Part shown: positions 8,269 to 19,610 of the stretch, piece after piece
Position numbering within the stretch: the first letter of the stretch is position 1
Layout: each line of letters begins with the position of its first letter
Assembly: GCF_001439845.1 (NCBI RefSeq)
Contig: NZ_JYLO01000003.1
Coordinates: 186,001 to 250,000, forward strand
Reading direction: 5' to 3'
Source: Pseudomonas lactis
GTDB taxonomy: Bacteria; Pseudomonadota; Gammaproteobacteria; Pseudomonadales; Pseudomonadaceae
Length of the DNA stretch: 64,000 nucleotides
The notes under the pieces: model-generated
The model's database searches: none
What the model was told of the DNA's origin: nothing
Seen by the model: the letters and a program-made list of their open reading frames with translations, nothing else
Made by a program: the position numbers and the translations under genes

Positions 8269-9672
8269 ATGAATCTGAACGAGCCCATCAGTGCCCTTCG
8301 TGTCGGCCAGGCGGTCGGCAGCTATCGCTGGACGATCTGCGCGATGTTGTTTTTCGCCACCACGGTCAATTACCTCGACCGCCAGGTGCTCAGCCTGTTG
8401 GCGCCGCAACTCTCGACGCAGTTTGGCTGGAGCAACACCGATTACGCCAACATCGCGGCGGTGTTCCAGTTTGTCTACGCCATTTCCATGCTGTTTGCCG
8501 GGCGCTTCGTCGACAAGATCGGCACCAAGGCCGCTTATGTAGTAGCGATTGGTATCTGGTCCACCGGCGCGATCATGCATGCGTTTTCGGTGCCGATGGG
8601 CGAGGGTATTGCAGCCGTCAGCGGCGCCATTGGCCTGGCGGTGATCCCGGTGTCGATCGCCGGCTTCATGCTTTCACGGGCGGTGTTGGCGATTGGCGAA
8701 GCGGGTAACTTCCCGATCGCGATCAAGGCCACTGCCGAATATTTCCCCAAGAAAGAACGCTCCCTGGCTACCGGCATCTTCAACTCCGGCGCCAATGTCG
8801 GCGCGATCCTGGCGCCCATCTGTGTCCCCTTGATTGCCGGCCTGTGGGGCTGGGAGGCGGCCTTTATGGTCATCGGCATGCTGGGTTTTGTGTGGGTAGG
8901 CGTGTGGGCCGCCGTGTACGAAAAACCGGAAGAGCAAAAACGTCTGTCGCCTGAAGAGCTGGCCTACATCCGCAGCGACCAGGCCGTACAGCCGTTCACC
9001 CCGGCGCCGACGGGCACCTCAGGGAAGAAAGTCTCCTGGTTCAAACTGTTGACCTACCGCCAGACCTGGGCGTTTGCCTTTGGCAAGTTCATGACTGACG
9101 GCGTGTGGTGGTTTTTCCTGTTCTGGCTGCCCACCTACCTGTCTGCCCAATACGGCATGAAAGGCGCCGATATCGTGATGCCATTGGCGGTGCTGTACAG
9201 CATGACCATGGTCGGCAGCATTGGCGGCGGCTGGTTCCCCAGCTACTTCATGGCACGCGGCGATGCCCCCTATGACGGGCGCATGAAAGCCATGCTGGTG
9301 ATTGCGCTGTTCCCGCTGGTGGTGTTGCTGGCGCAGCCGCTGGGTTACCTCAGCTTCTGGGTGCCGGTGCTGCTGATCGGCGTGGGCGCTTCGGCACACC
9401 AGGCGTGGTCATGCAATATATTCACCACCGTGTCCGACATGTTCCCGCAGAAAACAGTGGCCTCGGTGGTCGGCATTGGCGGCATGGCCGGTGGCTTGGG
9501 CGGCGTGCTCATGACCAAGATCGGCGGTTGGGTGTTCGACTATTACAAGTCCATCAACGACATCCATACCGGCTACATGATCATGTTCGCCATCTGCGCC
9601 CTGGCTTACCTGGTGGCCTGGAGCGTGATGAAGACGCTGGTGCCGCGCCACAAGGAAATCACTGATCTGTAG
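8269..9672 (+). CDS. MFS transporter, hexuronate/glucarate (ExuT/ACS) type
   Basis: The protein has 467 residues from ATG 8269, which is followed directly by the typical cytoplasmic tail and first membrane segment (YRWTICAMLFFATTVNYLDR). The frame is open upstream to 8167, but that part contains the promoter and operator. Signature segments include SRAVLAIGEAGNFPIAIKA, FNSGANVGAI and ASAHQAWSCNIFTTVSDMFP, matching the anion:cation symporter family that includes ExuT (galacturonate and glucuronate). It would import a hexuronate or aldarate with protons. It stands alone here without catabolic genes, so the substrate rests on family similarity only. Confidence 0.85.
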   Translation: MNLNEPISALRVGQAVGSYRWTICAMLFFATTVNYLDRQVLSLLAPQLSTQFGWSNTDYANIAAVFQFVYAISMLFAGRFVDKIGTKAAYVVAIGIWSTGAIMHAFSVPMGEGIAAVSGAIGLAVIPVSIAGFMLSRAVLAIGEAGNFPIAIKATAEYFPKKERSLATGIFNSGANVGAILAPICVPLIAGLWGWEAAFMVIGMLGFVWVGVWAAVYEKPEEQKRLSPEELAYIRSDQAVQPFTPAPTGTSGKKVSWFKLLTYRQTWAFAFGKFMTDGVWWFFLFWLPTYLSAQYGMKGADIVMPLAVLYSMTMVGSIGGGWFPSYFMARGDAPYDGRMKAMLVIALFPLVVLLAQPLGYLSFWVPVLLIGVGASAHQAWSCNIFTTVSDMFPQKTVASVVGIGGMAGGLGGVLMTKIGGWVFDYYKSINDIHTGYMIMFAICALAYLVAWSVMKTLVPRHKEITDL

Positions 9673-10184
9673 CTTTAATGCGACGCTGCTTGCTCCCGAT
9701 ACAACTGTTTGGGCTGTAGCAGCAAACGGTAACCACGATGCGAAGCGAGCCGCTCTTGATCTTGATCTGCTTTTGATCTTAGGCGCCCCGTTAAACCACG
9801 CTGGCGGATTACGGGCACACCGAGCCTAAGCGAGGTGCCGAGTGGTGGGGCCAGAGCGTTTTGCTTACTTTGGCCTGGGCCGGCATCCCGGCTTTTGCAA
9901 AGTGAGCCGCCGTCAGGGCGGAACCCTAAGTAGCCGTTAGCGCAGCAATGGATATGTACTCGGTATAACAGTGTCGACTGTGAGGCCGTCATCGCAGGCA
10001 AGCCAGCTCCCACAGTTGGATCGCGGGGGTGTCAGTTAGATAGGTATAGGCTGTCAGGCCACTATCGCAGGCAAGCCAGCTCCCACAGTTGGATCGTGGG
10101 GGGCCAGGTAGATAGGTGTCGGTTGGCAGGCCGTCGCGGGATCAAGCTGAGTACATATCCGGTGTATCAGTCATACTGGCAAGC
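9673..10184. repeat. Intergenic region filled by repeats
   Basis: This 512-base gap between two co-directional genes holds copy A of the composite repeat (9728-9959). It is followed by two tandem copies of a segment containing a REP half-site: ATCGCAGGCAAGCCAGCTCC at 9991 and again at 10064, a 73-base period, each continuing with CACAGTTGGATCG. Short frames across it are not supported as genes. The promoter of the ZapE-like gene may lie in 10100-10184, but no boxes stand out. Confidence 0.75.
9728..9959 (+). repeat. Composite intergenic repeat, copy A (232 bp)
   Basis: It begins GGTAACCACGATGCGAAGCG and ends near AATGGATATGTAC. It shares long identical blocks with copies at 42460-42679 (same strand) and 57313-57631 (opposite strand), for example GCCGCCGTCAGGGCGGAACC and CACACCGAGCCTAAGCGAGG. 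A run of TTGATCT units near 9757-9780 varies in number between copies. Relative to the copy at 57313 it lacks a central segment of roughly 90 bases. A REP half-site follows within about 40 bases, as in the other copies. Confidence 0.85.
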
Positions 10185-11291
10185 ATGACTTTCGACTCGC
10201 CTCTCGCCGCTTATCAACACGCCATCACCCAGCCAGGTTTCGTCGCCGATGACGCCCAGCGCCGGGCGGTCCAAGCCCTGCAAGCCTGTCACGAGGCCTT
10301 GCACCAAGGGCGTTCACCGATTGCCGGCGTGTACCTGTGGGGCCCCGTGGGGCGCGGCAAGACCTGGCTGATGGACCAGTTCTACCAAAGCCTGCGCGTG
10401 CCGGCGCGGCGCCAGCATTTTCACCACTTCATGGCGTGGGTGCACCAGCGCTTATTCCAGCTCACGGGCACCCATGACCCCTTGCAGGCGCTGGCCCGGG
10501 AGCTGAGCCAGGCCGTGCGCGTGCTGTGCTTCGATGAGCTGTTTGTGAATGATATCGGGGATGCGATCATTCTCGGCCGCCTGTTCCAGGTGATGTTCGA
10601 GGAAGGCGTGGTGATGGTGTGTACGTCCAACCAGCCGCCCGACCAGTTGTATGCCGATGGCTTTAACCGTGAGCGTTTCCTGCCGGGCATCGATGCGCTC
10701 AAGCAGCATATGCAGGTGGTGGCGGTGGACGGTGGCGAGGATCATCGCTTGCATCCCGGCGCTGGCATGCAGCGCTATTGGGTGAATCAATCCGAGGCAC
10801 TGGCGGCGGTGTTTCAACAATTGAGCCAAGGGCAAACCGTGATCCGCGGGGCAGTAAGCGTAGGGCACCGCTCCATCATGACGGTGCAGGCCAGTGACAC
10901 CGTGCTTTGGTGCCGTTATGCCGACTTGTGCGAGCAGCCCCTGGCCGCCATGGATTTCATGCTGTTGTGTGATCGCTTCCGCGCCATCCTGCTGGGAGAC
11001 GTCCCCAACCTCAGTGCACAGAAACGCCCGGGCCGAATTGCCCGTGGCACTGAAGACGGCGCCGAGCGCGTGGTGGCTGGGGATCGAGAGTTGCCGCAGT
11101 TGTCGGTGCACGATGACAGCGTACGGCGCTTTATCGCCTTGGTAGACGAATGCTACGACCGCAAGGTGCCGCTCTTTATCGAAGCCCGTGTGCCGCTGCA
11201 GCACCTGTACACCGATGGTTACTTGGAATTTCCTTTCCGTCGCACCCTGAGCCGGCTGCAGGAGATGCAACTGCAACGCTTCGCCACCTAG
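10185..11291 (+). CDS. zapE: ZapE/AFG1-like cell-division ATPase
   Basis: The protein has 368 residues, close to the usual 360-375. ATG 10185 begins at the conserved FDSPLAAYQHAI; the upstream in-frame extension runs into repeat DNA. Walker A is GPVGRGKT (residues 53-60) and Walker B is VLCFDELFVNDIGDA near 115-130. The conserved YADGFNRERFLPGIDALKQH follows. ZapE associates with the FtsZ ring late in division and under stress; AFG1 is the mitochondrial counterpart. Pseudomonas often has more than one such protein and I cannot tell from this window whether this is the principal copy. It is flanked by unrelated genes. Confidence 0.88.
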   Translation: MTFDSPLAAYQHAITQPGFVADDAQRRAVQALQACHEALHQGRSPIAGVYLWGPVGRGKTWLMDQFYQSLRVPARRQHFHHFMAWVHQRLFQLTGTHDPLQALARELSQAVRVLCFDELFVNDIGDAIILGRLFQVMFEEGVVMVCTSNQPPDQLYADGFNRERFLPGIDALKQHMQVVAVDGGEDHRLHPGAGMQRYWVNQSEALAAVFQQLSQGQTVIRGAVSVGHRSIMTVQASDTVLWCRYADLCEQPLAAMDFMLLCDRFRAILLGDVPNLSAQKRPGRIARGTEDGAERVVAGDRELPQLSVHDDSVRRFIALVDECYDRKVPLFIEARVPLQHLYTDGYLEFPFRRTLSRLQEMQLQRFAT

Positions 11292-11456
11292 GAAAAATCG
11301 CCGCTTGCGGGCTCATTGCGCGCTTTGGTGCGCGCAACCTTCGCACTTTCTGTCAGCTATTTGTCGCGTATCTCCTTCATCTACTGCCGACTCCACGCTT
11401 ACAATCGCCCCTCTCAAAGGGAAACGATTCCCTGGTTGTCGCTATCGAGGAAGGAC

Positions 11457-11948
11457 ATGGACACCCCAGACATCCTGGTGCTGCAAGCCAGCTATACCAA
11501 CGCCGTGCACGCCGACGCCATTGGCCTGCTGCTCAACCATTACGCTGAAGATCCGATGGGCGGCGGCCACAGCCTGCCAGCCGATCTCTTGCAGCAACTG
11601 CCCGCCGAGCTGGCCAAGCGCCCACACGCGTTCAGCGTGCTGGCGTTTGTCGCAGGTGAGCCAGCGGGGTTGGTCAATTGCTTTGAAGGCTTCTCGACCT
11701 TCGCCTGCCGGCCCTTGGTCAACGTCCACGATGTGGTGGTGAAGGAGCAATTCCGCGGCTTGGGCTTGAGTCAGAAGATGCTGCAAAAGGTCGAGGAAAT
11801 CGCCCGGCAGCGTGGTTGCTGCAAGATCACCCTCGAGGTACTGGAAGGCAATGAATTGGCGCAGTCGGCATACCGCAAGTTCGGGTTTGACGACTCAGTG
11901 TTTGATCCCGCCCATGGGCGGATGCTGTTCTGGCATAAACCGTTGTAA
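11457..11948 (+). CDS. GNAT-family N-acetyltransferase
   Basis: The protein has 163 residues and starts at ATG 11457 directly after GAGGAAGG, not at the far upstream in-frame ATG. The GNAT core is clear: HAFSVLAFVAGEPAGLVNCF, the strand NVHDVVVKEQFRGLGLSQKM containing the acetyl-CoA loop (R/Q-x-x-G-x-G/L), and EVLEGNELAQSAYRKFGF near the C-terminus. It belongs to the broad Acetyltransf_1 group. Substrate unknown. The gene ends 19 bases before a hairpin whose U-tract serves the opposite strand. Confidence 0.85.
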   Translation: MDTPDILVLQASYTNAVHADAIGLLLNHYAEDPMGGGHSLPADLLQQLPAELAKRPHAFSVLAFVAGEPAGLVNCFEGFSTFACRPLVNVHDVVVKEQFRGLGLSQKMLQKVEEIARQRGCCKITLEVLEGNELAQSAYRKFGFDDSVFDPAHGRMLFWHKPL

Positions 11949-11960
11949 TAAATAACCGGC

Positions 11961-11988
11961 AAAAAAAGGGCGCCATTCAATGGCGCCC
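11961..11988 (-). terminator. Rho-independent terminator for the small exported protein
   Basis: GGGCGCCAT and ATGGCGCCC (11968-11976 and 11980-11988) form a perfect 9-base stem with a 3-base loop. On the minus strand it is followed by seven T residues (A run at 11961-11967). It lies 62 bases downstream of the gene that ends at 12050. Confidence 0.85.
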
Positions 11989-12049
11989 AATAAGCCTTCG
12001 CCAACGGAGCAGAATGGCGCAGGGTGCTACGGATTAAGTAAGCATTAAA

Positions 12050-12262
12050 TCAACTGTTCGGTTGTGCCTGATCGACAGTCTCCGATTTAACCGACTTGCC
12101 ATCGGCGCTGGCAACTTGCTGTTCAGCCTTGCCGTGGGTTTTTTCCTGAATAAAGCTGAAGTTGTTGTAGAACTCCTTGGAGCGTTCTGCACCGCCCTCT
12201 GCAAAGGCGGCGGCGGAGGTCAGGGTGATCAGGCTGGCCAGCATCAAGGTCGACATTTTCAT
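12050..12262 (-). CDS. Small exported protein, PtrA-like
   Basis: The 70-residue precursor has a clear signal peptide (MKMSTLMLASLITLTSAAAFA) and a probable cleavage after AFA, leaving about 49 polar residues starting EGGAERSKEFYNNF. The EGGAER start after cleavage resembles the N-terminal region of the small Pseudomonas periplasmic proteins annotated as PtrA-like co-regulatory proteins, which are often copper-responsive; this is from memory and uncertain. The gene stands alone with its own terminator at 11961-11988. Function unknown. Confidence 0.75.
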   Translation of the reverse strand: MKMSTLMLASLITLTSAAAFAEGGAERSKEFYNNFSFIQEKTHGKAEQQVASADGKSVKSETVDQAQPNS

Positions 12263-12404
12263 CGCGGTATTCCCAATTAAAAGTGATAGGTGTCCGGTCG
12301 CTCCGTGATCAGATCATGGAGCGACTATGGCGTTATCTTATTAAGTGGGAATTAACTGAAAGTGCAGTTGAAGTTAACAGTTTCGTTAACTTCAATGTGC
12401 GCGG

Positions 12405-14642
12405 CTACAGCTTCCAATCCAGCGCCAACGTGACGGAACGCGGCTCGCCCCAATACACACCGTTATAAAAACCAACGCGCTCGTAGTATTTCTTATCAAA
12501 GAGATTGTTCACGTTGACCGACGCCGAAACCTGTTCATCGAACTGGTAGCGCGACATCAGGTTGACCACGGTGTAGCCCTGCTGCGTGATTTTCGCCCGG
12601 GTGGTGATCGGCCGGCCGTCGCTGTTGCGCTGCCCGGTCGGGCGGTTGCTGAAGTCGTAGGTTTCGCTCTGCCAGTTCACGGCGCCGCCGACCGTCAGAT
12701 TGCGCCAGGCGCCCGGCAGGCGATAGGCGCTGGAGATCTTCAGCAGGTTCAAGGGTTGGCTGGTGTTAGTGCGTTTGTCTGAGCCATTGACCGAATGGGT
12801 GTAGGTATAGCCGGCGGTCAGATTCCAGTTTGGCGTGATTTCCCCGGCGGCTTCCAGCTCGAAGCCGTTGACCTTGTTACCTTTGCCGCCGGATTTGTAG
12901 TATTCCTCGCCGGTGACCGGATTGGGCGGTACTGAGTCATCTCGCTCGGCGACGTTGTCCTGGGTGCTCCAGAAGTACGCAGCGGCCAGGTTCAAGCGCT
13001 CGTTCAGCACACTGCCCTTGAGGCCCACTTCGTAGTTACTGCCGACCACGGGCTCCAGGTACTTCTTGTTGGCATCGCGGTTGTTCTGGGGTTTGAAGAT
13101 GTCGGTATAGCTGGCGTAAACGGTGTATTGCGGCGTGATGTCGTAGAGCAGGCCGGCGTAGGGCGTCCACATATCATTGTGGGTCTGGCTGGTTTTGCCC
13201 GACGCGGTGAGTTGGTCGTTGGCATTGTATTTGGGCTCTGCGCTTTCCAGCTCCCAACTGCCGTAACGGCTGCCCAGCACGGCGTGCAAGCGGTCTGTTA
13301 GGCTCAGCCGCGTGGCCAGGTAACCGGCTTTCTGTTGCTTCTTGCTGTGCTCACCCTTCAGGTCGGTCACCTGGTCGGTGAACTTGCCGATGTCGCCCAT
13401 GTGTTTCCAGTCCTGGATGGGGTAGTAGCTGGCTGGCAGGTCGCTGCGCATGAAGGGCGAGACATCCCGTTGGGCGGCTTCGCCATAGCCCATCATCAGC
13501 GCGTGTTCGCGGCCCAGCAGCGTGTAGTTGCCGGCCAGGTTGAGGTCGATGGCCTCCATGCGCGAGGTGCCGCGCATATGGCTGGCCCAGGCTGTCATGC
13601 CGCTGCGGTCGGGGTTAGGGAAACCGGCGCCGCCGTAATACACCTTGCCATCGGTGTCGCTCTGGCGATGGGTGTAGGCGGCCTTCAAGTGCCAGTCGCC
13701 GCCGAGCCGATGGTCGAGGGTGGCGAAGGTGGTCTTGTCGGTCAGTGGCCAGGAGCTCCAGTGCGCCGCCATGTTGGTGGAGCGGGGTAGCCTGGCCTTG
13801 CCGCCCTGGCTGTTCCAGTAGGGCACGGTGCCCCAGGAGGTGCCCTGTACCTGTTTGTCCTGGTAATCAAAGCCGACGGCCAGCACGGTATCGTCGGAAA
13901 GATCAGCCTCGAGGATGCCGTAGCCCACTGCCCGCTGCAGCCCATAGTTGTCACGAAAGGACCGACTGTCGCGGTAGGCCAGCACGCTGCGCCCGCGCAG
14001 CTTGCCGTCGAACGCCAGCGGGCCGCCCACATCAACGTAGCTGTAGTAGTTGTCATGGCTGGCGCCACTGATGCCGGTCTTGGCCTGCCACTGCGCGGTA
14101 GGGCGCTTGCGCACCATGTTGACGGTGGCCGAAGGGTCGCCTGCGCCCGTGGTCAGGCCCGTCGCGCCGCGCACTACTTCGATGCGGTCGTAGATGATGG
14201 TGTCGGCGTCGGTCTTCATGTAGCCGAAGGTGTTGAGCATGCCGTCAACCTGGAAGTTGTTGATGCCATAGCCTCGGGCGGAGTAGTAGACACGATCGGA
14301 GTCGTAATGCTGAACGTTGACGCCCGTGGTCTGGCGCAACACCTCCGTCAGGGTATTAAGATTGAAGTCGTCCATCTGCTGGCGTGTGACCACCGAGATC
14401 GATTGCGGGGTTTCCTTGACGGAGAGGTTCAGCCGCGTGGCGGTGCTCATCGAACCGGTGGTGTAGGCGCCGGTATGCTCGGTGGTGGAGCCCAGGCCGT
14501 CGGCGCTGATAGTGGTCGCGCCCAGTTCCAAGGCTTGGGTAGGGGCTGTTTCGGGGGTGGTGTCGGCCAGCGAATCCGGGCTCAGTGCCAGGCTGAACAG
14601 GCCGAGGGTGAAGGTCATGGAACGGGTGAAGGGCGCGAACAT
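12405..14642 (-). CDS. TonB-dependent siderophore receptor (FhuE-like)
   Basis: The 745-residue outer-membrane receptor starts at ATG 14642, which is preceded by AAGGAGT; the longer frame is not needed. It has a signal peptide ending LSPDSLADT, then a plug domain (TPQSISVVTRQQMDDFNLNT, RGYGINNFQVDGML, YDRIEVVRGATGL) and a 22-strand barrel ending SVTLALDWKL with a C-terminal hydrophobic pattern. There is no N-terminal signalling (STN) domain, so it is not a FecA/FpvA-type sensor. The NFQVDGM and overall layout resemble FhuE, which imports hydroxamate siderophores such as coprogen. A Fur box lies 92 bases upstream. No siderophore synthesis genes are nearby, suggesting use of foreign siderophores. 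Confidence 0.9.
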   Translation of the reverse strand: MFAPFTRSMTFTLGLFSLALSPDSLADTTPETAPTQALELGATTISADGLGSTTEHTGAYTTGSMSTATRLNLSVKETPQSISVVTRQQMDDFNLNTLTEVLRQTTGVNVQHYDSDRVYYSARGYGINNFQVDGMLNTFGYMKTDADTIIYDRIEVVRGATGLTTGAGDPSATVNMVRKRPTAQWQAKTGISGASHDNYYSYVDVGGPLAFDGKLRGRSVLAYRDSRSFRDNYGLQRAVGYGILEADLSDDTVLAVGFDYQDKQVQGTSWGTVPYWNSQGGKARLPRSTNMAAHWSSWPLTDKTTFATLDHRLGGDWHLKAAYTHRQSDTDGKVYYGGAGFPNPDRSGMTAWASHMRGTSRMEAIDLNLAGNYTLLGREHALMMGYGEAAQRDVSPFMRSDLPASYYPIQDWKHMGDIGKFTDQVTDLKGEHSKKQQKAGYLATRLSLTDRLHAVLGSRYGSWELESAEPKYNANDQLTASGKTSQTHNDMWTPYAGLLYDITPQYTVYASYTDIFKPQNNRDANKKYLEPVVGSNYEVGLKGSVLNERLNLAAAYFWSTQDNVAERDDSVPPNPVTGEEYYKSGGKGNKVNGFELEAAGEITPNWNLTAGYTYTHSVNGSDKRTNTSQPLNLLKISSAYRLPGAWRNLTVGGAVNWQSETYDFSNRPTGQRNSDGRPITTRAKITQQGYTVVNLMSRYQFDEQVSASVNVNNLFDKKYYERVGFYNGVYWGEPRSVTLALDWKL

Positions 14643-14733
14643 CACTGCAGACTCCTTGTCGTCTTTGATACCTCCCCAGGCAGGGAGGGCATGGTTCAAA
14701 GACGAAAGGAGCTGCGGAACTTTAGGCTCAAAC

Positions 14734-14749
14734 GAGAATGATTGTTATC
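14734..14749 (-). promoter_or_regulatory. Fur box upstream of the siderophore receptor
   Basis: On the minus strand the sequence GATAACAATCATTCTC matches most of the Fur consensus GATAATGATAATCATTATC. It lies about 92 bases upstream of the receptor ATG at 14642 and 22 bases before the cptA stop at 14771, in the position expected for an iron-repressed promoter. Confidence 0.75.
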
Positions 14750-14770
14750 TTTCTGTTACAAGGCCCTGGC

Positions 14771-16513
14771 TTACTTGGCCACCACTTCGGCGCCGTCGGC
14801 CTTCTTGGGCTTGATCAGGCTGAAGTCGATCAGCGCCTTCTGCTTGGTCTCGTAAGGGTTGCCGATCAACAGCGGGCGTGGCTTGAAGCTGTCGCTCACC
14901 AGGCTCTTGCTGTGGTCCAGTTCGTCGAAACTCAAGCCTGCCATGTCGGCCCAGGTGTGGATCAACTGCGAACTGCTGTAAGGCCGCTGCAAGTCGCCGG
15001 CAAAGCTCCAGTCGTGGCTTTCGCGCCATTTTGGCGAGGCGTAGGCCATGAACGGGATGGTGTACATCGGCGCAGTCGGCTTGCCTTCGTTACGGCCCAA
15101 GGTGTCATGGCCGGCGGAGTCGAACACGTCTTCACCGTGGTCCGACAGGTACAGCAAAAAGCCGTTGGGGTCGGTCTTGGCGTAGTCCTTGATCAGGCTG
15201 GAGACCACGAAGTCGTTGTACAGCACGGCGTTGTCATAGCTGTTGTAGGTCGGCAACTGCGCATCGCTGACACCCGCCGGCACGCCCTGGCGGTCGGTGA
15301 ACTTGTCGAAGGTTGGCGGGTAGCGGTACTGGTAGCTCATGTGGGTGCCCAGCAGGTGCACCACGATGAACTTGCGCTCGGCGGTATCGGCCAGGGCCTT
15401 GGAAAACGGCGCCAGTACATCGCCGTCGTACTGACGGGCGTTCTGGTTGCGGTTGTTGTTGAGGTACACCTGCTCGTCGGCCTGTTCGGAAAAGGTCGTG
15501 AGCATGGTGTTGCGTTTGGTCATGGTCTGCTGGTTGGTGATCCAGAAGGTCTTGTAGCCAGCCTGTTTCATCACGCTGACAATCGACGGCGTCTTGAGGT
15601 ACAGGTCCGGGTTTTCTTCGTCGGCGAAGGTCAGCACCTGTTGCAGTGCTTCAATGGTGTACGGGCGCGGGGTGATGACGTTATCGAACACGGCCAACTG
15701 GTCGCGCAGCTTGTCCAGTTCCGGCGTGGTGTTGCGCGGGTAGCCGTAGAGGCTCATGCGCTGGCGGTTGGTGGACTCGCCGATCACCAATACGAGTGTG
15801 GACGGCTGGCCGGCCATGCTGTCCTTGAGGTTGTTCAAGGGTGGGATCTTGCTCGCACTGGTGAGCATGCCTTGCATGTTGTCCAACTGCTCGGTGTAGC
15901 GACGGTAGGCGACGATCATCTGCCAAGGCACGGCAGGCTCGATGCGGGTTTCGAAACGGTCGATGGCCAATTCCATGGTTTCGCTGGTGGCGATCTGCTT
16001 GACCAGTGGGTAGCCCACCACTGCCAGGACGATGGCAATGGCTGCCACGATCGACTGACCGCGCGGCAGGTACACCGGGCGCAAGCGCGTCCACAGAAAG
16101 ATGGCGAAGGCGGTGTGGGCAATGAACGCCAGCACGATCCACCAGGCAAAGTATTGGGTGGCGTATTCGCCGGCTTCAGAGATGTTCGACTCGAACATGA
16201 TGAAGATGACGCTCTGGGAGAACTCCTGCTGGTAAATGAAGAAATAACCCAGGCTCGCCATAGAGCAAGCCCACAGCACCACGCCGATCAAGGCGGCGAG
16301 CAGGCGCGTACGACGCGGGAATAGCAACATCGGCGCCAGCCACAGCGCACTCATGAAGAAGGCCTGGCGGAAGCCACTGAAGCCGGAGGTGCCGGTCAGT
16401 TGGATAAGAAGTTGGGTAATACCCGAGAAATACCAGAAAAACAGGAATAACCAGCCAAGGCCGGCCCAATCAAAGCCTTTCGCAGTCGTCGTGCTGCGTT
16501 TGAACATCGCCAT
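14771..16513 (-). CDS. cptA: Phosphoethanolamine transferase CptA
   Basis: The protein has about 580 residues, the length of E. coli CptA (YijP). Five N-terminal membrane segments occupy about residues 15-180, and a periplasmic alkaline-phosphatase-fold domain follows. Shared blocks include YQQEFSQSVIFIMFESN, LVLVIGESTNRQRMSLYGYP, TPRPYTIEALQQVLTFADE (with the candidate nucleophile threonine), KTFWITNQQTMTKRNTML and YLSDHGEDVFDSAGHDT. It transfers phosphoethanolamine from phosphatidylethanolamine to lipopolysaccharide core on the periplasmic side. Starts at 16525, 16513 and 16507 are all possible; I chose 16513 for a GGGGCG just upstream. It stands alone. Confidence 0.9.
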   Translation of the reverse strand: MAMFKRSTTTAKGFDWAGLGWLFLFFWYFSGITQLLIQLTGTSGFSGFRQAFFMSALWLAPMLLFPRRTRLLAALIGVVLWACSMASLGYFFIYQQEFSQSVIFIMFESNISEAGEYATQYFAWWIVLAFIAHTAFAIFLWTRLRPVYLPRGQSIVAAIAIVLAVVGYPLVKQIATSETMELAIDRFETRIEPAVPWQMIVAYRRYTEQLDNMQGMLTSASKIPPLNNLKDSMAGQPSTLVLVIGESTNRQRMSLYGYPRNTTPELDKLRDQLAVFDNVITPRPYTIEALQQVLTFADEENPDLYLKTPSIVSVMKQAGYKTFWITNQQTMTKRNTMLTTFSEQADEQVYLNNNRNQNARQYDGDVLAPFSKALADTAERKFIVVHLLGTHMSYQYRYPPTFDKFTDRQGVPAGVSDAQLPTYNSYDNAVLYNDFVVSSLIKDYAKTDPNGFLLYLSDHGEDVFDSAGHDTLGRNEGKPTAPMYTIPFMAYASPKWRESHDWSFAGDLQRPYSSSQLIHTWADMAGLSFDELDHSKSLVSDSFKPRPLLIGNPYETKQKALIDFSLIKPKKADGAEVVAK

Positions 16514-16670
16514 CCAGCGCCCCATCAGAAAAAGATTGTCGCGCACAGGCGCGCAACATCGGGCCGCCCAGGAAGTGAGCGGCATCGCGGAACGGGAGTA
16601 TCAAGAGGGGAGTGTGAAAACTTTGTGAGTTTTCTGTAGGTATTGCCTTACAAGGCTACTGGCGCGGGCT

Positions 16671-16847
16671 TCAGCACAGCGCAGGCTTGGCATCCGACGG
16701 CTGATCGAGATGGGCTTGAAGGTGTGAACGCAGGCGCAGGACTTCCTGTTGCAACTGATCACGCTCGTCTTTCAACTGGCGCAGTTCATCGCGACGGATA
16801 GTGACGTAGAGGGTCTGTGGCGGACGGGTCATCTGTGCTGTGCTCAT
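16671..16847 (-). CDS. Small 58-residue coiled-coil protein
   Basis: This short frame runs from ATG 16847, with GCGAGGTAAGC just before it, to a TGA at 16671. The product begins MSTAQMTRPPQTLYVTIRRD and continues with a charged heptad-like stretch, ELRQLKDERDQLQQEVLRLR, that should form a coiled coil (about residues 20-45). It has no signal peptide or membrane segment. It is transcribed on the strand opposite to gnd and lies 157 bases upstream of cptA on the same strand. I do not recognise a family. The ribosome site, codon use and regular helix pattern support a real gene. Confidence 0.6.
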   Translation of the reverse strand: MSTAQMTRPPQTLYVTIRRDELRQLKDERDQLQQEVLRLRSHLQAHLDQPSDAKPALC

Positions 16848-17106
16848 TGCTTACCTCGCAAATAGCCGGTAGATCGCGGTGCCAAAACAGGTTTTTGGCA
16901 ACAGTCGGAAGCAAGTTTGAATTCTTTTTCGCTGCAAGGGAACTTTTTTATTTTTGGTGGTCGTGTGACTTTTGCCGGGGTGATGGTGAAACGATGGCAA
17001 CTTTTTTGTCATGAAACTACACGGATCCGCTCTGGACTAACCCTCATTAGCCTCATTGCGCTATAAACTATGTCACACATTTTTTAGAAGTTAGGAGCAT
17101 CAGCAC

Positions 17107-19606
<2,500 letters not shown>

Positions 19607-19610
<4 letters not shown>

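Noticed and set aside
9675..10013. 112-residue frame across composite repeat A, with related frames in copies B and C
   Set aside because: The frames have different starts and ends, no ribosome sites and lie within intergenic repeats. I keep the open-frame conservation as an observation but do not call genes.
12403..14699. Receptor as a FecA/FpvA-type signalling receptor paired with the orphan FecR
   Set aside because: The receptor lacks the N-terminal signalling domain and is about 14 kb from the FecR gene; nothing links them.
14738..16324. 528-residue open frame on the plus strand
   Set aside because: It is antisense to cptA, with low-complexity H/V/Q-rich sequence and no family resemblance.
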